From Paenibacillus larvae subsp. larvae (GTDB lineage Bacteria; Bacillota; Bacilli; Paenibacillales; NBRC-103111): a DNA stretch of 64,000 nucleotides. Under the pieces are notes generated by a model, which saw only the letters and a program-made list of their open reading frames with translations, searched no databases and had not been told where the DNA came from. The stretch is taken from assembly GCF_002003265.1 (NCBI RefSeq), contig NZ_CP019687.1, positions 248,001 through 312,000 of the forward strand. Direction: 5' to 3'. Made by a program: the position numbers and the translations under genes. Of the stretch, positions 33,152-42,223 are shown piece by piece. Each line of letters opens with the position of its first letter. Position 1 is the stretch's first letter.

Positions 33152-34711
33152 ATGCAAAATAAATCTTTGAAGTCCAAAATGTGGGAGTTTTTTCAAGGGT
33201 TAGGCAAAACGTTCATGCTTCCGGTTGCCCTGCTGGCTTTTATGGGGCTTGTACTGGGGATTGGCAGTTCGTTTTCCAGTCCTGCTACGATTGAGACGGT
33301 CCCTTTTTTAGGCAATCCTGTCTTACAGATAATCTTCCGCTTTATGTCAACTATCGGAGGATTTGCTTTTACCTACTTGCCGATCCTGTTTGCGATGGCT
33401 ATTCCGCTCGGGTTGGTTAAGTATGAAAAAGGGGTAGCCGCTTTCTCTGGATTTGTCGGCTATGTCATTATGCACCTGTCGATTCACTTCTATCTGCAGG
33501 AAACCGGCACTTTGGCCGAAGCCGGGAATTTGCAGCAATCCGGCCAGAGTATGGTTATGGGGATTCAGACCATTGAGATGGGTGTGCTGGGAGGAATACT
33601 GGTCGGAATTGTAGTTTACTTACTGCACAACCGGTTCTATGCCATCAAGCTTCCGGATGCTTTTGCCTTCTTTGGCGGTGCCCGGTTTGTTCCTATTGTC
33701 ACTACGCTTGTCTTATCCGTTATCGGAATACTCTTACCGATGATTTGGCCGATCTTTGCAATGGCTATAGCCGGAATCGGCAACCTGATTCAGAAAGCCG
33801 GAGCATTCGGACCTATGCTGTTTGGTTCGGGAGAGCGGCTGCTGCTTCCTTTTGGGCTCCATCATATTTTGGTGGCTATGATCCGCTTTACAGAAGCTGG
33901 CGGTACTGAGTTTGTGAACGGGGAGACAGTATCTGGGGCTTTGAATATATTCTATGCCCAATTACAGCAGGGACTTCCGATTAGCCCATCTGCGACAGCC
34001 TTTCTTGCCCAAGGGAAAATGCCCACGTTTATGTTCGGGCTGCCTGCTGTAGCTTTGGCTATCTATCACACGGCCCGTCCTGAAAACCGCAAGAAAATCA
34101 AGGGGCTGCTTCTATCGGGCGTATTTGCTACCCTGATTACCGGTATCACAGAGCCGATTGAGTTCTTGTTCCTCTTTGTGGCTCCTGCCCTGTATTTGGT
34201 TCATGTTGTATTGACCGGTTTGGGCTTTATGACGATGGCCCTGCTTGGTGTGACTATAGGGAACACGGATGGCGGTCTCCTGGATTTCCTTATTTTTGGA
34301 GTACTACAGGGATTGAATACGAAATGGTATCTCGTTCCGGTTGTAGGAGCTGTCTGGTTCATCGTATATTATTTCGTTTTCCGCTATGCCATAATGGCTT
34401 TTAACCTAAAAACACCAGGACGTGAAGAGAAAAAAGAGGGAGCCGAAGAAGAGGATTCCCCAGGCGGGAAATTGAAAGATTATAATGCGCAAAGAGTACT
34501 GGATGCCTTAGGAGGCAAAGAAAATATCGATACGCTGGACAACTGTATTACCCGTCTGCGCCTTGTGGTTCATGATATGTCCAAGGTGAACCAGGAAAAA
34601 CTGAAGGAATACGGTGCTCTGGGAGTGGTCGTGCTGGATGAGCATAACGTTCAAGTGATTATCGGCCCGCAGGTAAATATATTGAAATCACAAATCGATA
34701 AATTGATGTAA
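33152..34711 (+). CDS. malX: PTS maltose/glucose-type EIICB permease
   Basis: A 519-residue PTS permease with a 10-helix EIIC domain (FQGLGKTFMLPVALLAFMGLV at the start, PIEFLFLFVAPALY near the middle) and a C-terminal EIIB domain. The phosphorylated Cys sits in TLDNCITRLRLVV, about residue 465. No EIIA domain is attached, so a separate EIIA(Glc) must serve it. The next gene encodes a MalY/PatB-type lyase, an arrangement known for malX-malY. ATG at 33152 follows AAAGGGGAG. A cre-like site lies upstream. Confidence 0.88.
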   Translation: MQNKSLKSKMWEFFQGLGKTFMLPVALLAFMGLVLGIGSSFSSPATIETVPFLGNPVLQIIFRFMSTIGGFAFTYLPILFAMAIPLGLVKYEKGVAAFSGFVGYVIMHLSIHFYLQETGTLAEAGNLQQSGQSMVMGIQTIEMGVLGGILVGIVVYLLHNRFYAIKLPDAFAFFGGARFVPIVTTLVLSVIGILLPMIWPIFAMAIAGIGNLIQKAGAFGPMLFGSGERLLLPFGLHHILVAMIRFTEAGGTEFVNGETVSGALNIFYAQLQQGLPISPSATAFLAQGKMPTFMFGLPAVALAIYHTARPENRKKIKGLLLSGVFATLITGITEPIEFLFLFVAPALYLVHVVLTGLGFMTMALLGVTIGNTDGGLLDFLIFGVLQGLNTKWYLVPVVGAVWFIVYYFVFRYAIMAFNLKTPGREEKKEGAEEEDSPGGKLKDYNAQRVLDALGGKENIDTLDNCITRLRLVVHDMSKVNQEKLKEYGALGVVVLDEHNVQVIIGPQVNILKSQIDKLM

Positions 34712-34736
34712 GCCGGATTAGGGAAGTGGATAGATA

Positions 34737-35930
34737 ATGAAAACAATTTTTGATAAAGTGGTAAACCGGAAAGGCATGTTTTGTACCCAATGGGACTATA
34801 TTGAAGACCGTTTCGGGGAAAAGGACCTGCTGCCTTTTTCGATTTCGGACATGGATTTTCGCTCTCCTCCGGAAATTATACAGGCTCTTGAGGAACGCTT
34901 GCATCATGGAGTTTTCGGTTACACAAGGTGGAACCATATGGAATTCAAATCAGCCATCCAATATTGGTTCCGCCGGCGTTTTGCCTGCACCGTCCAGGCT
35001 GATTGGATTGTTTACAGCCCGTCGGTTATTTACACTGTGTCCAGGCTGATCCATCAATTAACGGATCCGGGGGACCATATCGTTATACAAACACCGGCCT
35101 ATGATGCGTTCTTTAAGGTGATCCAGGATAACGGAAGGAATATGTCCTGCAATGATCTGAAGATTGAGCAGGGCCGCTATACCATTGATTTTGACGACTT
35201 GGAACGGAAACTGGCCGATCCGAAGGCCAAGCTGTTTCTGCTCTGCAGCCCGCACAATCCGACTGGGAGGGTATGGTCCCAGGAAGAGCTTGCGCGGATG
35301 CTGGACCTGTGCCGGGCCCATCGTGTATTTGTCGTTTCAGATGAGATTCACATGGACATTGTTCATGGACCCGGGTCTCATATTCCTGTTGTAAAAGCCG
35401 CGGAAAGTACGGATCATGTTTGTTTGTGCACTTCAGCAAGCAAAACGTTCAATACTCCCGGGCTTGGAGGTTCTTATGCGTTCATTCCGAACCCGTCTGT
35501 CCGTGAGAAATTTCTGCTTCAGCTCAAGAATCAGGATGGCTTGTCCAGTGCCAGTATTTTCGGAATGCTGGCGACGATACGGGCTTATTCGGCCTGTGAG
35601 GAATGGGCTGATCAACTGAGGGCTTATCTGTATCATAATTTGCGGATGGTAGAACAGTTTCTCCGCCAGCATCTGCCTGATCTGTCTTTCACTTTGCCGG
35701 AATCCACCTACCTGGCCTGGATAGACGTATCAGACCTTGGCTTTAGCAGTGAGGAACTTCAGGAAGCGCTTGTTCATAAGGCTAAGGTGGCAATTATGCG
35801 GGGAGAAGTCTATGGCGAGGCAGGCCGGGGATTTTTGCGAATGAATGTTGGTTGTCCGAGAGTGAAGGTACAGGAAGGACTCAGGAGACTGAAAAAGGCA
35901 GTTGATGAGCTAAAAGGTTGTTCCCGGTGA
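34737..35930 (+). CDS. MalY/PatB-family PLP-dependent C-S lyase
   Basis: A 397-residue fold-type I PLP enzyme. The PLP lysine is in SASKTFNTPGLGGSY (about residue 235). Other marks are SISDMDFRSPPEII, TPAYDAFF, CSPHNPTGRVW, VSDEIHMD and a C-terminal FLRMNVGCPR with the carboxylate-binding Arg. MalY and PatB have cystathionine beta-lyase activity; MalY also represses the maltose regulon in E. coli, though its partner is not seen here. It starts 25 bases after malX. Confidence 0.9.
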   Translation: MKTIFDKVVNRKGMFCTQWDYIEDRFGEKDLLPFSISDMDFRSPPEIIQALEERLHHGVFGYTRWNHMEFKSAIQYWFRRRFACTVQADWIVYSPSVIYTVSRLIHQLTDPGDHIVIQTPAYDAFFKVIQDNGRNMSCNDLKIEQGRYTIDFDDLERKLADPKAKLFLLCSPHNPTGRVWSQEELARMLDLCRAHRVFVVSDEIHMDIVHGPGSHIPVVKAAESTDHVCLCTSASKTFNTPGLGGSYAFIPNPSVREKFLLQLKNQDGLSSASIFGMLATIRAYSACEEWADQLRAYLYHNLRMVEQFLRQHLPDLSFTLPESTYLAWIDVSDLGFSSEELQEALVHKAKVAIMRGEVYGEAGRGFLRMNVGCPRVKVQEGLRRLKKAVDELKGCSR

Positions 35931-36005
35931 TAGCTGGGCTTTTTGGCGTATAATGACTATAATGTGAAGTAAAAAGCGCCGATGAACATGGAGTGAAAGC
36001 AGAAC

Positions 36006-36779
36006 ATGCAGACATTATTGAAACGAATGGTCCAGAGAAGAGACAAACTGAGTCAGCTTGAGAAACAAGTGTTTGATTATATTATACGCAACCCGGAAAC
36101 CGTGGCAGGACTGAAACTGGACGAGTTGTCCAAGCGATTATACGTGTCTACGGCTACCATAAGCAGAACTTGCCGGCAGCTAGGTTTCCGCGGATTTCAG
36201 GATATGAAATTTGCTTTGGAACAGCATGTAGTGAAGGATAAACCCGTGGTGCCGTCCGGTTCCCCGGGTTCTTTCCTGTCCGCTCATTTAGACAGGTTCC
36301 GCCGTGAGATGGAACATACCCTTGCGCTGGCGGATCAGGATAAAATGAAGCAGGCAGCAGAGTGGATTTATAAAAGCATTGATGTAGAGTTTTTCGGTGT
36401 AGGCAGCTCATTTGCCCCTTGTCTGGATGCTGCCAAGAAGCTTATGTTCGCAGGGAAGATGTGCAGCGCCCGGGAAGACTGGGATGAGCTGAGATGTGCG
36501 GCGGCAAGCCTTGGTCCCAAGGATACGGCGATACTGGTGTCATTTAGCGGGGAAACGGTTTACATCAAAGAGTTTGCCCATATATTGCTGGTAAGGAAAG
36601 TGAAAACGATTGCCATTACCGGAAACGAACCTAATAGGCTTCAGGAGATGGCGGACCTTTCTTTTCGTGTGGGCATTGAACATTGTTATTATGGCGAATT
36701 GGATATGTGTTCCAGGTTCCCTTTTATTATGATACTGGATGCCATTATTCTGGCTTACCTGGAACAGGTGAAAAAATAG
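36006..36779 (+). CDS. MurR/RpiR-family sugar-responsive regulator
   Basis: A 257-residue regulator: N-terminal HTH (LDELSKRLYVSTATISRTCRQLGFRGFQDMK) and a SIS sugar-phosphate domain (EFFGVGSSFAPCLDAAKKLM, then DTAILVSFSGETVYIKEFAH). It is 75 bases after the malY-like gene in the same direction, so it likely senses a sugar phosphate made by the PTS and controls this operon. The stop at 36779 meets the decayed tail of a channel gene on the other strand. Confidence 0.9.
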   Translation: MQTLLKRMVQRRDKLSQLEKQVFDYIIRNPETVAGLKLDELSKRLYVSTATISRTCRQLGFRGFQDMKFALEQHVVKDKPVVPSGSPGSFLSAHLDRFRREMEHTLALADQDKMKQAAEWIYKSIDVEFFGVGSSFAPCLDAAKKLMFAGKMCSAREDWDELRCAAASLGPKDTAILVSFSGETVYIKEFAHILLVRKVKTIAITGNEPNRLQEMADLSFRVGIEHCYYGELDMCSRFPFIMILDAIILAYLEQVKK

Positions 36780-37130
36780 AAAGGGCTCCTCCATCCCGGC
36801 AACAATCGCGCTGTTGGCTCGATAGCCGTAAACACCCCGAGTCCGACCGCATCGAACAGCATAATAATCGTTTTTAATTTGTCGGTCTGCTTGTAGAACA
36901 AGCAGGTAAACAAAGCGGCTAGGGCACTGGCCAGAAAATAGGAAGATTCCACAAAGGAAACAGGAGGAAAGTGGCCAAGCAGTACTTCCGGATGATCCCC
37001 CCACCGAGCGAAGTCAAAATCGGCAGACAAATCACACCGAAAATATCCAGTTTTTTTTGATTTCGATTAAAGCGCCGGAAATGCCTGCCGCTGCTATACC
37101 GATAAAGATAAAAATGTTCATGACCACCAT
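36780..37130 (-). pseudogene. Trimeric intracellular cation channel (YadS/UPF0126) family, frameshifted and truncated
   Basis: Minus-strand frames piece together one protein: NIFIFIGIAAAGISGALIEI, then LDIFGVICLPILTSLGGGII, then VLLGHFPPVSFVESSYFLAS and KLKTIIMLFDAVGLGVFTAI, then NSAIVAGMEEPF. Single-base losses are needed in the run at 37051-37058, near 36988 and near 36821. The family has two repeated SGAL...GGGI(I/V)RD modules; the second one is gone where the sequence runs into the regulator gene's tail. A dead gene. Confidence 0.72.
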
Positions 37131-37389
37131 GACTCTCTGCCACTCTCTGCACTCTAGCTGCTCTGTCTGTTCTAAAACGGAGCAGAAAAGCCCCGCATAT
37201 ATGCAAAAATATTATATAGGGAATTGGACGAAAGTAAATATGTCCGGGAAACCCATTTGTGGGGAAAACGGTACCAAGTATAAAAACCGGAACCGTTTTC
37301 TAAAAACAGAAGGAGAAAAGACATAAATGTGGAAAATATATACATAAGCAAGTGGCTTATTAAAATCATTTTAAAAGAAAGGGAATGAA

Positions 37390-38475
37390 ATGCGGTGTGG
37401 AACAAAAAAAAGGAAATATGCAGGATATTTTCTTGGAGGAATTTTATTGCTTATATTGGGGGGACTTTTAATAGGGAATCATGTTATGCTTGTTCTTGCT
37501 TGTGCGCTAGGCTATTGGAGTTTTAGTCTGTACCGGAAATATAAAGGGGAAGCGGATAAAACAAAAAGGCATTATGTTCCTTTAGGATTTGCTGTATTTG
37601 TTCTAATCATATGGGGAGGAATGATAAACGCTCCTGAACAGCCCAGACAGGCTGCACCCGTTCCAACTCCCTCGGCACCAGAGCCGAGTCCATCCCCGAC
37701 TGTATCCGTTCAGCCGACGCCTATTCCCGAACGGCTGGCTGCGAAAGTAGTAAATGTTTCCGATGTAAACTCTCCGGTGGTTCAAATAGATGGAAAAGAG
37801 GAGAAAGTAAGACTTTACCTTGTGGAAACACCTGAGCAGAAGGAAGGGCTGTCAGATACTCCGCTGGCAACTGAGGCACTGGATTTTGCAAGACAAAAGC
37901 TGCTGGATCAGGATGTACAGATTGAATTCGTTAACGATCAAAAGGATAGTCAGGGACGTAGGCTCGCTTTTATACATCTTGGCGAAAATCTCTTTAATCA
38001 AATGCTGCTCGACCAAGGGTTGGCCCGAATGACGGATTATCCGTCCGATGCCAAGTATATAGAAGATTTAAAAAGGACTGAGGAAACAGCAAAAAGCAGT
38101 TCACACGGAATCTGGGGAATTGCGAATTTTGTGACGGAAAGCGGGTATAATTATGAAATTCTAACTGCGGCAAAAGAACCGGAACCCCAGGCGGTAAAGG
38201 AACAACCGGCGAAGAAAGAGCAGGCCAAGCCAGAAACAAAACCGTCCGGGCAGACTTCCCCCAAAAAGGAGGCATCACAGTCTGCGCCTAAACCCTCTCC
38301 TTCTACTTCCGAAGGGAGTGCATCCTGTTCCAACCCTACTATTAAAGGGAACCGGAACTCCATGATTTACCACGTACCTGGAGGAGCGCATTATAATAAA
38401 ACGAAGAAAAACGTGGTCATGTTCTGTTCTGAGAAGGAAGCCCAGGCAGCTGGTTACCGCAAATCCAAAAATTAG
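37390..38475 (+). CDS. Membrane-anchored staphylococcal-nuclease-like protein with a sunset-type C-terminal domain
   Basis: A 361-residue protein. Two to three membrane spans come first (YFLGGILLLILGGLLIGNHV, LACALGYWSF and VPLGFAVFVLIIWGGMI), then a Pro-rich linker, an SNase-like nuclease domain (about 115-260; VRLYLVETPE, KDSQGRRLAFIHLGENLFNQ, LLDQGLARM), a Lys/Pro linker, and a C-terminal domain IKGNRNSMIYHVPGGAHYNK followed by VVMFCSEKEAQAAGYRKSK, typical of the sunset domain on extracellular nucleases. The Arg/Glu/Arg catalytic set is partly visible (RLYLVETPE, GRRLA), so activity is likely but not certain. Confidence 0.85.
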   Translation: MRCGTKKRKYAGYFLGGILLLILGGLLIGNHVMLVLACALGYWSFSLYRKYKGEADKTKRHYVPLGFAVFVLIIWGGMINAPEQPRQAAPVPTPSAPEPSPSPTVSVQPTPIPERLAAKVVNVSDVNSPVVQIDGKEEKVRLYLVETPEQKEGLSDTPLATEALDFARQKLLDQDVQIEFVNDQKDSQGRRLAFIHLGENLFNQMLLDQGLARMTDYPSDAKYIEDLKRTEETAKSSSHGIWGIANFVTESGYNYEILTAAKEPEPQAVKEQPAKKEQAKPETKPSGQTSPKKEASQSAPKPSPSTSEGSASCSNPTIKGNRNSMIYHVPGGAHYNKTKKNVVMFCSEKEAQAAGYRKSKN

Positions 38476-38500
38476 GGATACTGCGTAATAATAGAACCCA

Positions 38501-38592
38501 ACCTTCCATACACTGAACTGTGACCCGTAAAAAGGACACTTTGAAAAAAGTGACCCTCTTGCGGGTCACAGTTCATAGATGAAAGGAAGGTC
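38501..38592. repeat. Nested hairpins: 62-bp IS-end-like palindromic insert inside a terminator stem
   Basis: TGAACTGTGACCCG (38514-38527) is an exact complement of CGGGTCACAGTTCA (38562-38575). Inside it CACTTT and AAAGTG pair. The sequence TGAACTGTGACCCG resembles IS3-type tips such as the one near 14108. Outside it ACCTTCC (38501-38507) pairs with GGAAGGT (38585-38591), followed by T6, as a normal terminator would. It looks like a miniature element that landed in a terminator loop, still able to end transcription. Confidence 0.65.
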
Positions 38593-38660
38593 TTTTTTGA
38601 TTTCATATAACGGACCGGTTCACTTCCGGTGCAAATTTATCACCGGTTTCGCTACACCTT

Positions 38661-40118
38661 TTATAGTATTGGCGCCAGCAGACGGGAAATCGACTCCTTG
38701 AATTTAATAATGAGAGAACGGTTGCGGTACATTTCATAGGTCATTTCCCTGCTTTTCAGAAGGTCCCGCTCATAGATGGAGTAAAGCTGTCCTGCCACAT
38801 TGGTATCATAAATGAACGCATTGACTTCAAAGTTCAGCTTGAAACTGCGGATGTCGAAGTTGGTTGTGCCGACAGAAGCCACTTTGCCGTCCACAACCAG
38901 CATTTTGGCATGGATGAAGCCATTTTCGTAAATAAAGCATTTGACCCCGATATCCAATAGTTCGCCAATAAAGGAGAAAGAAGCCCAGTAGACAAAGATG
39001 TGATCAGGCTGATTGGGAATCATGATGCGCACATCAATTCCGGATAACGCGGCGATCCGCAGGGCGTGCATCAGGCTTTCGTCCGGGACAAAGTAGGGGG
39101 TCTGGATGTAGACGCTTTTTTCTGCGGAATAAATCATCTTGATGATCCCGTTCTTAATCTGCTCCCATTCGGAATCCGGACCGCTGGAAACAATCTGTAT
39201 CGGTATATTTCCGGTATAGGTTTTTTCCGGGAAATAACGGAGATCAAACTCCAGTTTATCGGAAGAAGCATTGTTCCAATCAAGGAAAAAACGTGACTGT
39301 AATGATTCGACTGCACTTCCGTGAATCAGCAGATGGGTATCCCGCCAAAAACCGAACTTCTTCTTGAGTCCGATATATTCTTTCCCGACATTATATCCTC
39401 CTACAAAACCATATTCTCCATCGATGACAACAATCTTCCGGTGGTTACGGTAGTTGATACGGTAATTGATAAACGGAAAAAAAAGCGAAGGAAAGAAGGC
39501 TGCTACTTTCCCGCCCGCTTCCCTCAATGGCTTGAAGAACCGCCCGGGTACACGGGAGGAGCCCATTGCGTCGTAGAGAAGCCTTACTTCCACACCTTCC
39601 CGCGCTTTTGCGGCCAGCGCCTGAACTACCTTTTTCCCCAGAACGTCATTTTTAAAAATAAAATACTGCATATGGATGTGGTCTTTCGCTTCCCGGATTT
39701 TCTCAAAGAGAGCTTTGAATTTAGCGGCTCCATCCGTATAAATCTCTACTCCGTTATCCTGGGTTAATACACCGTAGCCGTTAATCAAATTCAGATAGAT
39801 GGTGGACCGGTACTCTTGAAGGGTAGGATGGTTAAACTGAAATGAATTTCTATCCAGGAGTTCCTTCTGTCCCTTGATCTCTTTGCGCAATTGCGCCGTC
39901 AGTTCGGTGTTCAGGTTAAAGATCCTGCGCCTGCTCAGATTTTGTCCAAAAAAGATATACAAAATAAATCCCAAAACCGGAATGAAAAATAAAATGAGCA
40001 GCCAGGCCCAGGTGGTGGCCGCATTCCTCCGTTCCAGGAAAATGATGGTGATGGCAAGCAGTATATTTAATAAGGTGACAAAAGGCAATGAAGAAACAAA
40101 GAAGTTGATGATGTACAT
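38661..40118 (-). CDS. cls: Cardiolipin synthase (ClsA type)
   Basis: A 485-residue phospholipase-D-fold cardiolipin synthase that joins two phosphatidylglycerol molecules. Two N-terminal membrane spans (INFFVSSLPFVTLLNILLAI, then WAWLLILFFIPVLGFILYI) are followed by two HKD motifs: YRNHRKIVVIDGEYGFVGGYN and FIHAKMLVVDGKVASVGTTNFD. ATG at 40118 follows AGAGGATAAGG. It appears intact and stands alone. Confidence 0.95.
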   Translation of the reverse strand: MYIINFFVSSLPFVTLLNILLAITIIFLERRNAATTWAWLLILFFIPVLGFILYIFFGQNLSRRRIFNLNTELTAQLRKEIKGQKELLDRNSFQFNHPTLQEYRSTIYLNLINGYGVLTQDNGVEIYTDGAAKFKALFEKIREAKDHIHMQYFIFKNDVLGKKVVQALAAKAREGVEVRLLYDAMGSSRVPGRFFKPLREAGGKVAAFFPSLFFPFINYRINYRNHRKIVVIDGEYGFVGGYNVGKEYIGLKKKFGFWRDTHLLIHGSAVESLQSRFFLDWNNASSDKLEFDLRYFPEKTYTGNIPIQIVSSGPDSEWEQIKNGIIKMIYSAEKSVYIQTPYFVPDESLMHALRIAALSGIDVRIMIPNQPDHIFVYWASFSFIGELLDIGVKCFIYENGFIHAKMLVVDGKVASVGTTNFDIRSFKLNFEVNAFIYDTNVAGQLYSIYERDLLKSREMTYEMYRNRSLIIKFKESISRLLAPIL

Positions 40119-40335
40119 AACCTTATCCTCTTTTCAAGTTCTACCATCAGTCTACCACAAGGCGGAGCATCTCAAAACAGATTTCACCAAATTAGGAAAT
40201 GAACCTTTGCAGATCAAACGGTTTCATAGTCCGGTAATAGGGGAAATATGCTCGAAAAGCACTTATTTTTGTGCTAAAATATTATTTAGTACTTAAGTAT
40301 TTTTGGAATATTCCTACCTTATAAAGAAGCACTCT

Positions 40336-41133
40336 ATGAAAAAGAAGAGTTGGATGTATGTCCTTATAGCCTTAATAGGGATCATTATGATTTGGCCTGG
40401 TTTCAATGACGCTCTGGGAAAAGCAATAAAGGCGCGTAAGGAAGCAGCAATGGAAAAGAACCTGTCTGTAGAGGAAACTTCCATTCCTTCCTCTACCCCG
40501 GAACCTATGCAGACGCCGGAACCTCTTCCGGCCGAAAAACTGCTGACCGTTCCTATTATTTCTCAAAATCCGGAGCTTTATAACGGTTGCGAGATTACTA
40601 GTGTCGCGATGATGCTGAAGGCGGCCGGGCACCCGGTTGATAAAATGACGCTGGCCAAGCAGGTTGCCAAGGATTCCTCCCCAATCCGCAGGGATGAAAA
40701 TGGAAACATTCTCTCATGGGGGGACCCAAACGAGGGATTTGTGGGAGATGTTACAGGTGAACGTATAGGATTCAGTGTTTATCACGGGCCGGTTTACGAT
40801 CTGGTAGAATCTATTCTTCCGGGAAGGACAGTAGATTTGACGGGGGAATCGTTTGATCGTGTTCTGCAGTCTATATCCGAAGGGCAGCCTGTATTGGTCT
40901 GGACCAATGTAACCTTTGCTTCCGTTGGGAATTGGGTAACCTGGAACAGTAAAAACAGCCCGGTCAAAGCGACCTTCTCCGAGCACGCGGTATTGCTGGT
41001 TGGATATGACGAGGATAACGTGTACGTCAATGATCCTCTCGATGGTACGGCCTCCAAAAAATTAGACCGTAAAGATTTCATTGATTCATGGATACAGATG
41101 GGCAGCCAGGCTATTACTTATATAGATGCCTGA
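40336..41133 (+). CDS. Exported C39-type papain-like peptidase
   Basis: A 265-residue protein with an N-terminal signal anchor (WMYVLIALIGIIMIWPGF), a Pro/Thr linker and a Peptidase_C39_2 domain. The catalytic Cys is in NGCEITSVAMMLKAAG, with the His in SEHAVLLVGYDEDNVYVNDP and the Asp in the latter stretch. ATG at 40336 has only a weak ribosome site; a TTG at 40303 is the alternative. Family members process unknown surface peptides. It stands alone and is followed by a terminator. Confidence 0.85.
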   Translation: MKKKSWMYVLIALIGIIMIWPGFNDALGKAIKARKEAAMEKNLSVEETSIPSSTPEPMQTPEPLPAEKLLTVPIISQNPELYNGCEITSVAMMLKAAGHPVDKMTLAKQVAKDSSPIRRDENGNILSWGDPNEGFVGDVTGERIGFSVYHGPVYDLVESILPGRTVDLTGESFDRVLQSISEGQPVLVWTNVTFASVGNWVTWNSKNSPVKATFSEHAVLLVGYDEDNVYVNDPLDGTASKKLDRKDFIDSWIQMGSQAITYIDA

Positions 41134-41203
41134 GTCTAGGAAAGTGACCGGAAAACCTACCTGGGCCTACGACGGATTATTTGTCTGAGGGATGAGTGAA
41201 ACT

Positions 41204-41251
41204 GAAAAAGGAAAGTCTGACCCAATCTTGACGGACTTCCCTTTTCATTTT
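41204..41251. terminator. Terminator after the C39 peptidase gene
   Basis: GAAAAAGGAAAGTC and GGACTTCCCTTTTC pair with two mismatches and are followed by ATTTTTAA. It can also serve the minus-strand ABC pseudogene that ends at 41251. Confidence 0.65.
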
Positions 41252-42184
41252 TAATATTTCTCTAACAGGGGAAGGCTCTGGCTCTGGAACTGCTGTTCCA
41301 CGAGTTTGTGGTAGAAAGGATGGCTATCCATCAATTCTTGATGGGTCCCGGTTCCTGTTATCCGCCCATCCTGTACAACCAGAATCTGGTCGGCGTGTAC
41401 AACCGTTGAAAGTCTGTGGGCGATGACGAAAGAAGTCCTTCCTTCAAGAAGGGTATCCAAAGCTTCCTGTACAATCCGCTCGGACTCAGAGTCCAGGCTG
41501 GCTGTGGCCTCATCGAGCAGAAGGAACTGCGGGTTCCTCAGCAAGGCCCGGGCAATGGCAATCCGCTGGTTTGCCCCCCGGCGAAATTGTGCCGGAGTCC
41601 GGTTTATAAAACCTCTCAATCAGGGAGAAGATGGTTGTTTTGCCGGCCCCGCTCGGCCCGACAAAAGCGGTAACCGTACCCGGTTGTGCCGTGAACGAGA
41701 TATCCGACAAAACGGGTTTGTCTTGACCGTAGCCAAAACTGACTTGATGAAAAGATAAAGTATCTCCATCTGGTTTTGGTTTTCCGCTCTCATATTTCTC
41801 CTCAGGCTCGTCCAGAATCTGCATAAGGGGGATGCTGGTCATAAATCTGCCAATGGAGCCCACCAGCAGAAAAAAATGTCGCAGCTTACCGCATTTTTAT
41901 CCTAAATGCTCATGGAAATCCGGCTGTTCAAAGCCTATACAACAGAGAAAAGTGAATTCTCCACCGGGAAAAAGGAAATTGATTCGCTGTACTCATTCGG
42001 TATTCAAAAAGCGAAAATTGAATCCGTGCTGATGCCGTTAGGGCTGATTACTGAAATTTTATATAGTTTCCTTCCTATCGGGACCATAATTAAGAGAATA
42101 ATAGGAACGGAAATCAGCAGAACCAAAGTCATGGGAACATCCAGGGTGAACAGAATTACAACGGTTCCCAGAATCGTAAGGTAA
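41251..42184 (-). pseudogene. BmrA-type ABC exporter, deleted and internally inverted
   Basis: Minus-strand pieces: membrane part VPMTLVLLISVPIIILLIMV and IGRKLYKIS (42184-42050), linker GRFMTSIPLMQILDEPEEKY, Walker [21 protein letters not shown], then, one frame over, [16 protein letters not shown] and [18 protein letters not shown] with the H-loop VIAHRLSTV. About 60 residues of the nucleotide-binding domain between Walker A and the signature are missing, as is much of the membrane part. A piece between about 41873 and 42045 reads correctly only on the plus strand (MSQLTAFLS, then EIRLFKAYTTEKSEF and DSLYSFGIQKAKIESVLMPL), so it has been flipped. Confidence 0.82.
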
Positions 42185-42223
42185 CTAGTCTAACAATTAT
42201 TATAAAGAAAGGTTTGGGACTAT

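Noticed and set aside
41906..42184. A separate plus-strand gene of 92 residues
   Set aside because: Its first part is clearly ABC-exporter sequence that belongs to the flanking minus-strand gene. It is an inverted fragment, not an independent gene.
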